The position numbers and the translations under genes were made by a program. Under the pieces are notes generated by a model. That model ran no database searches. It saw only the letters and a list, made by a program, of their open reading frames with translations, and was not told the origin of the DNA. Shown here in pieces: positions 14,665 to 19,336 of a stretch of 19,336 nucleotides of DNA. Each line of letters opens with the position of its first letter. Within the stretch, counting starts at the first letter, position 1. The DNA lies in NCBI GenBank assembly GCA_937951955.1, contig CALGAD010000015.1, positions 1 to 19,336 on the forward strand, read 5' to 3'. This stretch comes from an uncultured Bacillaceae bacterium (GTDB lineage Bacteria > Bacillota > Bacilli > Bacillales > Caldibacillaceae).

Positions 14665-15267
14665 TTGAAAACATCATATAAATTTGTGCCTTTTTGTTTT
14701 ATGATCATTTCCATTGCGATACTAGGAATCGGTTTGTTTGCAGAAAATACATTTAAATCCAGCCTTTTAATCGGTATCGTAGCTGTAATTGCCTTGTTCT
14801 TATTTGATATTTACACCCCCGAGATTGCCAATCTACCTGCTAGCCATGAAAAAATAAAAACGATGCGGAAATTAAATCGCTTTTCCCTCGTTTTCATAGT
14901 TCTTTGCTTCAGTTTGATTGGCTGGGCGCCAGAATTTGATATCCTTGCTCATGATAATACAGGATTGTTCGGTACCGCAATTGCCATTCTTGTCATTGCA
15001 GTAATTGGAACAGCTGCACCAAAAATTCCTTTTAACCGGTATATGGGGTTAAGACTCCCCTGGACGATTCGCGATGAAGAAACATGGAATATCGCTCACA
15101 AAATATTAGGATATATCACGTATCCAATCATCGCTCTTATTCTCATCGGTAGCCTGTTCGGGAATCCAGAAACATATATCAAATTTAGTATTCTCACCTG
15201 GATTGCGATACCCGGAATTTATTCTGCCTGGTTTTACTACCAAAAATTCAGAAAACAAACTCACTAA
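14665..15267 (+). CDS. SdpI-family membrane protein
   Basis: This 200-residue protein has about six hydrophobic segments (roughly 8-25, 32-48, 72-88, 101-117, 148-164, 172-188). The conserved SdpI signature lies at about 120-150: 'PKIPFNRYMGLRLPWTIRDE', then 'ETWNIAHKILGY'. In B. subtilis SdpI protects against the SdpC toxin and signals to the SdpR repressor. Here neither an SdpC-like toxin nor an SdpR-like gene is adjacent, so this is an orphan immunity or envelope protein. The start is taken as TTG 14665 with GTAGGGAA upstream; ATG 14701 (residue 13) would shorten the first membrane segment. A 15-codon ATG frame (14621-14668) overlaps the TTG but has no ribosome site. Confidence 0.82.
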   Translation: MKTSYKFVPFCFMIISIAILGIGLFAENTFKSSLLIGIVAVIALFLFDIYTPEIANLPASHEKIKTMRKLNRFSLVFIVLCFSLIGWAPEFDILAHDNTGLFGTAIAILVIAVIGTAAPKIPFNRYMGLRLPWTIRDEETWNIAHKILGYITYPIIALILIGSLFGNPETYIKFSILTWIAIPGIYSAWFYYQKFRKQTH

Positions 15268-15351
15268 GTTCCTTTAGTTATAGAATTTGTACATTTTATT
15301 TATACACCTATGTTTTCCAAAACGAGTTGCGCTCGAACCTACACAAATATA

Positions 15352-15396
15352 AAAAACTCCACCCTTATTTCTTTTCCAGAAGCGGGTGGAGTTTTT
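15352..15396. terminator. Bidirectional terminator between the SdpI-like gene and the 15478-15792 gene
   Basis: A 13-bp stem, AAAAACTCCACCC (15352-15364) / GGGTGGAGTTTTT (15384-15396), with a 19-base loop has a U-run at the 3' side on both strands. It lies about 85 bases from the stop of each convergent gene. Confidence 0.88.
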
Positions 15397-15477
15397 CTAT
15401 CATTATTCATATCTTGGCCACGATTAAATAAGAAAACGAGTGAGTAATTGGTTATGGCCTTAAATTTTTCCTTAAAA

Positions 15478-15792
15478 TTACCGTTTTGGGTTCATCAGTT
15501 CTCTCATAACCCATCTATACTCGGTAGAAAGTCGAGCGTACTTTTCATTTAAAAACGAATTAACTCCTTGTAAAATTAACGTCATTAATATGAACATGAA
15601 AAAAGGAACAATCGTTTCACCTGGTGTTAGAAATAAGAAAATTGCACAAAGGATGACAAACAGCCAGCCGATCATCAAAAATGTTTCTACCCACTTTTTA
15701 ACACTTAAAATAAAACTCATCGCTTCCCAAATCTCATCCAATTCAATTTCTAATCGTTCTCTTTTTCTGTTTTCTTCATCTGCAGATAACAT
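15478..15792 (-). CDS. Small two-segment membrane protein of unknown function
   Basis: I do not recognise this 104-residue protein. A strongly charged helical N-terminus (about 1-30, 'EENRKRERLEIELDEIWEAM') is followed by two hydrophobic segments (about 36-56 and 61-80) and a basic tail ('NEKYARLSTEYRWVMRELMN'). ATG 15792 has GAGG about 8 bases upstream. A -10 TATAAT at 15820-15815, with a weak -35 TATACA 18 bases before it, could drive it. It converges on the SdpI-like gene across a shared terminator. The clean ribosome site, promoter and amphipathic-plus-membrane pattern support a real gene; no function is proposed. Confidence 0.65.
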   Translation of the reverse strand: MLSADEENRKRERLEIELDEIWEAMSFILSVKKWVETFLMIGWLFVILCAIFLFLTPGETIVPFFMFILMTLILQGVNSFLNEKYARLSTEYRWVMRELMNPKR

Positions 15793-15891
15793 AAATCATC
15801 CTCGTTTTTTTTCAATTATATCAGTTTACTTAGTGATCTGTATAACATAATAATCATCTTACCTCATCCATCAATTGATTCATTGAATCTG

Positions 15892-15925
15892 AATTTTCTC
15901 AAAAATTATTCGGAAATGTTATATT
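15892..15925 (+). promoter_or_regulatory. Extended -10 promoter with a CodY-like box upstream of nadX
   Basis: TGT-TATATT (15917-15925) looks like an extended -10, with no good -35. Just upstream, AATTTTCTCAAAAAT (15892-15906) differs from the CodY consensus AATTTTCWGAAAATT at two positions. Both calls are tentative. Confidence 0.3.
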
Positions 15926-15958
15926 ATTTATGAAGTTAAATAGAAAGGAACATGGAAT

Positions 15959-16744
15959 ATGAAAATTGGTTTGATTGGTAAAGGAAATTTAGGAAAATTC
16001 CTGCTGGACCAATTGAATGTCAAAATGATTCTACCTGACTTAGCTATAACTGCACTTTTCGATGAAAGGGAAAAATCACGTGAATCACTAAAAAAGCTTG
16101 CCGCAACATATCAATGCGAACCGTTTTACGATCTTACTAGTTTCCTTAACTCCCCTATCGATCTCGTTGTGGAATGCGCAACGGTGGATGCGGTGTATTC
16201 TTATGCACCAAAAATCTTGCAGAAAAAAGACATGGTCGTTGTTAGTATTGGTGCACTTGCGGATATTTCCTTTTATGAAAAAATTGAAGAAATTACAAAA
16301 GCGAAGCAAACGAAACTGTATTTACCGGCCGGAGCTATTGGAGGGTTGGATGCTATTCAGGCCGCAAGCATCATGGGCGGTCTGGAATCTGTAACTTTGA
16401 TGACAAGGAAACCCGCAAAAGCTTTGGGAGTAGAATCCGAAGACAAATTCGTTTTGTTTGACGGGCCGGCAAAAGAGGCTATTCAACAATTCCCGCAAAA
16501 CGCCAATGTAGCAATTACCCTGTCTCTGGCCGGATTAGGTGTAGAAAAAACTAGAGTACGGATTATAGCAGATCCAGCAATCAAACAAAACATCCATACG
16601 ATACAGGCAACAGGTGAATTCGGTAATCTCGAATTTACATTTCAAAATTATTCATTACCAACAAACCCGAAAACTAGTTATTTAACAGCTTTAAGCTTAT
16701 TAAGTACACTTAAATCGTTAAACAAGCAAATTCAAATCGGCTAA
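15959..16744 (+). CDS. nadX: L-aspartate dehydrogenase (NadX family)
   Basis: This 261-residue cytoplasmic oxidoreductase is predicted to convert L-aspartate to iminoaspartate/oxaloacetate and ammonia with NAD(P). The N-terminal Rossmann fold has GLIGKGNLG (4-12), and Asp35 in 'ALFDERE' follows the second strand. The C-terminal half carries the family stretches LPAGAIGGLDA (122-132), FPQNANVA (178-185), 'ADPAIKQNIH' with His213 as the probable catalytic histidine, and NPKTS (236-240). Length is close to that of known NadX proteins. ATG 15959 has AAAGGAA 8 bases upstream; the ATG at 15952 is in another frame. No nadA or nadC lies beside it, so a role in NAD synthesis is possible but aspartate breakdown or synthesis is equally open. 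Confidence 0.85.
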   Translation: MKIGLIGKGNLGKFLLDQLNVKMILPDLAITALFDEREKSRESLKKLAATYQCEPFYDLTSFLNSPIDLVVECATVDAVYSYAPKILQKKDMVVVSIGALADISFYEKIEEITKAKQTKLYLPAGAIGGLDAIQAASIMGGLESVTLMTRKPAKALGVESEDKFVLFDGPAKEAIQQFPQNANVAITLSLAGLGVEKTRVRIIADPAIKQNIHTIQATGEFGNLEFTFQNYSLPTNPKTSYLTALSLLSTLKSLNKQIQIG

Positions 16745-16784
16745 TCTATATAAAATAAATTCGATTCCACCATAAAAGAGTAAA

Positions 16785-16810
16785 AAAGAGCTTGAATAGC
16801 CAAGCTCTTT
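16785..16810. terminator. Bidirectional terminator between nadX and the ABC operon
   Basis: Ten-bp arms AAAGAGCTTG (16785-16794) / CAAGCTCTTT (16801-16810) flank a 6-base loop. The minus strand continues as TTTTTTA, the plus strand as CTTACTT, so it is strongest for the ABC transporter transcript, whose stop is 10 bases away. Confidence 0.88.
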
Positions 16811-16819
16811 CTTACTTCA

Positions 16820-18340
16820 TTAATTTTCCAAGATTTGATTTTCTTTAAGAAAAGTTTCTGCCACCTCTTGAGCCGACTTTCCTTCTACATTTACAGCATA
16901 ATTCATGGCCCGCATTTCATCATCGGTAATTTTTCCAGCCAATTTATTTAGCGCCTCAACTATTTCCGGATATTTTTCTACCGTTTCCTTTCTCAACAAC
17001 GGGGCTCCCTGGTAAGGCGGAAATAGATTTAAATCATCTTCCAGTACTGTTAAATCATATTCAACGAGTTCACTATCGGTCGAATACGCATCAACTAAAT
17101 TAATTTCCCCTGACTCAATCGCTTGATAGCGAATTTTCGGTTCCATTGTGACAACCTCTGGAAAGTCCAGGCCATACAGACTTTGAATACCGCGATAACC
17201 ATCTTCCCGGTCATTAAATTCCATTGTAAAGCCAGCGCGAATTTCACTTTCCACCTGTTTTAAATCGGATATTGTTGCTAAATCAAGTTTATTGGCAAAA
17301 TCAGTAGGAACCGCTAAAGCATACGTATTGTTATAGAGCATCGGTTCCAAAAACACGAGATCATATTGTTCCAGAATGCCTTGTTTGGCCTGTTGATAGA
17401 CTTCGTTTCGATCCGTGCTAACGGCTGATTCCTTTAAAAACTCCGAAATAATCGTACCTGAAAATTCCGGATAAATATCGACTTCGCCCGCTTCCAGAGC
17501 GCTGAAGACAAATGACGTTTTCCCAAAACCAGGTTTCAATTCCACCGTTAAATCCGTTTCTTCTTCAATAAGTAACTTGTACATATTGATTAAAATCTCC
17601 GGCTCCGCTCCTAGTTTTCCTGCGATCACAATGGTTTCTTCTTTTTCCTGGGAGACAACGGCTAGTAAACTGACGAGCCCGAGCGCAATGAGAAATCCGC
17701 CAACGAGCTGCACGATGCGCTTGGCTGAAAGTTTTTCCATCTTCCGTAATAAAAAGTCAAAACCAATTGCAAGAAGGGCTGCCGGTACAGCACCAATGAC
17801 AATCAGCGATGTATTACTACGGTCAATCCCGAGTAAAATTAAATCGCCTAATCCTCCTCCGCCGATAAATGCGGCCAGCGTAGCTGTACCAATAATCAGC
17901 ACCATGGCTGTACGAATACCAGCCATAATTACCGGAATCGCCAGAGGTAATTCTACTTTAACGAGACGTTTCCAGCTATTCATCCCCATGGCCGTCGCCG
18001 CTTCTATTAATGAAGGATTTACTTCCTTTATACCCGTGTACGTATTCTGGATAATCGGCAGTAAAGCATAGATGACAAGAGCGATGATGGCGGGAATTTT
18101 GCCAATCCCGACGAGTGGAATTAATAAACCGAGGAGTGCCAGGGATGGAATGGTTTGGAGCATAGAGGTTATTCCAATTATTGGCCCTGCCAGTTTATCA
18201 TTCCTTGTCAAATAAATCCCTAATGGAATTGCAATAACGATTGCGATTAATAAGGAAATGAGTGATATACCGATATGTTCCAAAAGTGCTTGAAATAGTT
18301 GATCCTGTCTTTCCACTAATGTTTCAATTAACAATTCCAT
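16820..18340 (-). CDS. ABC importer permease fused to its substrate-binding protein (OpuB/OpuC-BilEB-EgtU type)
   Basis: In this 506-residue fusion, residues 1-205 form a permease with about six membrane segments and the ATPase-contacting EAA loop (113-130, 'EAATAMGMNSWKRLVKVELP'). A further membrane anchor at about 208-229 leads to an extracellular binding domain at 235-506, starting 'ETIVIAGKLGAEPEIL' and including 'DIYPEFSGT', 'DAYSTDSELVEYDL' and 'FPPYQGAPLLR'. This architecture is shared by glycine betaine/choline/carnitine importers with fused domains, the Listeria BilE system and the ergothioneine importer EgtU. Its ATG overlaps the ATPase stop (TGATG). Substrate is open: a quaternary ammonium osmoprotectant or ergothioneine. 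It is followed by a strong terminator. Confidence 0.9.
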   Translation of the reverse strand: MELLIETLVERQDQLFQALLEHIGISLISLLIAIVIAIPLGIYLTRNDKLAGPIIGITSMLQTIPSLALLGLLIPLVGIGKIPAIIALVIYALLPIIQNTYTGIKEVNPSLIEAATAMGMNSWKRLVKVELPLAIPVIMAGIRTAMVLIIGTATLAAFIGGGGLGDLILLGIDRSNTSLIVIGAVPAALLAIGFDFLLRKMEKLSAKRIVQLVGGFLIALGLVSLLAVVSQEKEETIVIAGKLGAEPEILINMYKLLIEEETDLTVELKPGFGKTSFVFSALEAGEVDIYPEFSGTIISEFLKESAVSTDRNEVYQQAKQGILEQYDLVFLEPMLYNNTYALAVPTDFANKLDLATISDLKQVESEIRAGFTMEFNDREDGYRGIQSLYGLDFPEVVTMEPKIRYQAIESGEINLVDAYSTDSELVEYDLTVLEDDLNLFPPYQGAPLLRKETVEKYPEIVEALNKLAGKITDDEMRAMNYAVNVEGKSAQEVAETFLKENQILEN

Positions 18341-19299
18341 CAGGATTCACCACTTTCCTTCAGGCGTTCGGATAAAAATTGATAAAAGGATGCCCGATTA
18401 ATAGTCCCAATGACTTTTTCGCCTCGCTTCACGGGTAAGACGTCTCTTTGTGCCAGTGCTTCAACGATCGTTTTAAAATGGCTGGTAACGGGTAAAGCTG
18501 GTTCTAAAACAACCACTTCATTTTCTCTTAAAGGTTCCACTAATTTTTCCAAATCGATAATGGAATCTTGAACGCCATTTGGTGTCCCTACAAATTTACG
18601 GACAAAATCATTGGCTGGATTATTTATGATTTCTTCCGGCGTACCGACTTGCTGGACCTCTCCATTTCTCATTACACAAATCCGTGTTCCCATTTTCACT
18701 GCTTCACCCATATCATGGGTGACGAAGACAATTGTTTTATTAATTGTATTAAATAATTTCAATATGTCGTCCTGCAGTTTTTCACGGCTGATCGGATCAA
18801 GGGCTGAAAACGGCTCGTCCATCAAAATGATTTTCGGATCGGCAGCCAGCGCCCGGATGACTCCTACACGCTGTTGCTCACCACCGGATAGCTCAGCCGG
18901 TTTTCTGTTGCGATATTTAACCGGGTCTAACCCGACCATCTCTAAAAGTTCGGTTGTCCGGTCATAAATGCGCTTAGAATCCCAGGATTTTAATTCTGGC
19001 ACAACAGCAATATTTTCTTCTACTGTCATATGCGGAAATAAGGCAATATCTTGCAAGACATATCCGATATTCCAGCGCAATTCATTGATGTCATAATTCA
19101 AGATATTTTGACCTTCGATATAAATATTGCCTTCGGTCAAAGGAATAAGACGGTTAATCATTTTCAAAGTGGTCGTTTTTCCGGAACCACTCGGACCGAT
19201 CAGAACAAAAAGCTCCCCCTGTTCGATTTCCAAATTCAATGACTTGACGGCATACGTTCCATTTTCATAACGTTTCGTCACATTTTCAAAACGAATCAT
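18340..19299 (-). CDS. ABC transporter ATPase (OpuBA/OpuCA-BilEA-EgtV type)
   Basis: This 319-residue cytoplasmic ATPase powers the fused permease encoded next. It has Walker A GPSGSGKTT (35-43), Q-loop Gln83, signature LSGGEQQR (137-144), Walker B IILMDEP (157-163) with catalytic Glu162, and switch His195 (THD). After about residue 240 there is a short tail with a single CBS-like stretch ('QRDVLPVKRGEKVIGTINRASFYQFL'); OpuCA-type proteins usually carry two CBS repeats, so this one looks shorter. ATG 19299 has AAAGGAG 7 bases upstream. A 19-bp palindrome lies just before that ribosome site. The promoter is outside or at the window edge. Confidence 0.93.
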   Translation of the reverse strand: MIRFENVTKRYENGTYAVKSLNLEIEQGELFVLIGPSGSGKTTTLKMINRLIPLTEGNIYIEGQNILNYDINELRWNIGYVLQDIALFPHMTVEENIAVVPELKSWDSKRIYDRTTELLEMVGLDPVKYRNRKPAELSGGEQQRVGVIRALAADPKIILMDEPFSALDPISREKLQDDILKLFNTINKTIVFVTHDMGEAVKMGTRICVMRNGEVQQVGTPEEIINNPANDFVRKFVGTPNGVQDSIIDLEKLVEPLRENEVVVLEPALPVTSHFKTIVEALAQRDVLPVKRGEKVIGTINRASFYQFLSERLKESGES

Positions 19300-19309
19300 A
19301 TAATTGCTC

Positions 19310-19328
19310 CTTTAAAAACTTTTTAAAG
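19310..19328. promoter_or_regulatory. 19-bp palindrome upstream of the ABC operon
   Basis: CTTTAAAAA-C-TTTTTAAAG is a perfect inverted repeat with a single central base, ending within the Shine-Dalgarno region of the ATPase gene. It could be an operator or an RNA stem that affects initiation. No regulator is encoded within the window beside it. Confidence 0.35.
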
Positions 19329-19336
19329 CTCATTTC

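Noticed and set aside
17577..18071. 164-codon plus-strand frame inside the permease gene
   Set aside because: It is the complement of a well-supported ABC permease; the same holds for long plus frames at 3809-4213, 7632-8078 and 8136-8546.

Overview
The window looks like chromosomal DNA from a low-GC, Gram-positive Bacillaceae-type bacterium. Shine-Dalgarno sites are strong (AAAGGAGG type), several genes start with GTG or TTG, and CcpA-type cre boxes are present. The gene families also fit: YwcA/YwcB-like acetate transporters, LytS/LytT, SdpI, and a fused Opu-type ABC transporter. I cannot name the genus from sequence alone.

Layout. 1-63: possible tail of an upstream gene. 349-1479 (+): zinc alcohol dehydrogenase behind a consensus cre box, followed by a terminator. 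1676-5397 (-): a DUF485 protein, an ActP-like sodium/acetate symporter and a divergent, C-terminally extended ATP sulfurylase, apparently one operon with a ~340-nt leader holding two mini-ORFs. 5907-10223 (-): a tightly overlapping operon of DUF485 protein, second ActP-like symporter, LytS-type sensor kinase and LytT-type regulator. The two-component system sits between two copies of the same transporter cassette, so the natural inference is that it senses a small carboxylate and controls one or both. 10553-13287 (-): DUF3311 protein, sodium/solute symporter and nitrilase, with a cre box over the leader, divergent from a LysR regulator (13427-14323, +). This block is visibly AT-richer than the left half and reads like an acquired nitrile or carboxylate utilisation cassette. 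14665-15267 (+): orphan SdpI-like membrane protein. 15478-15792 (-): small unknown membrane protein. 15959-16744 (+): aspartate dehydrogenase (NadX family). 16820-19299 (-): two-gene ABC importer, an ATPase plus a permease fused to its binding protein (OpuB/OpuC, BilE or EgtUV type).

The common theme is uptake of small organic acids and other small solutes (three SSS symporters, one ABC importer), with carbon-catabolite control at two loci. The item most worth following up is the ATP sulfurylase homologue. It lacks the QxRN substrate motif, carries a ~140-residue charged helical tail with no APS-kinase features, and sits in an acetate-transporter operon rather than a sulfate-assimilation operon. 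No rRNA, tRNA, CRISPR array, transposase or prophage gene was seen.
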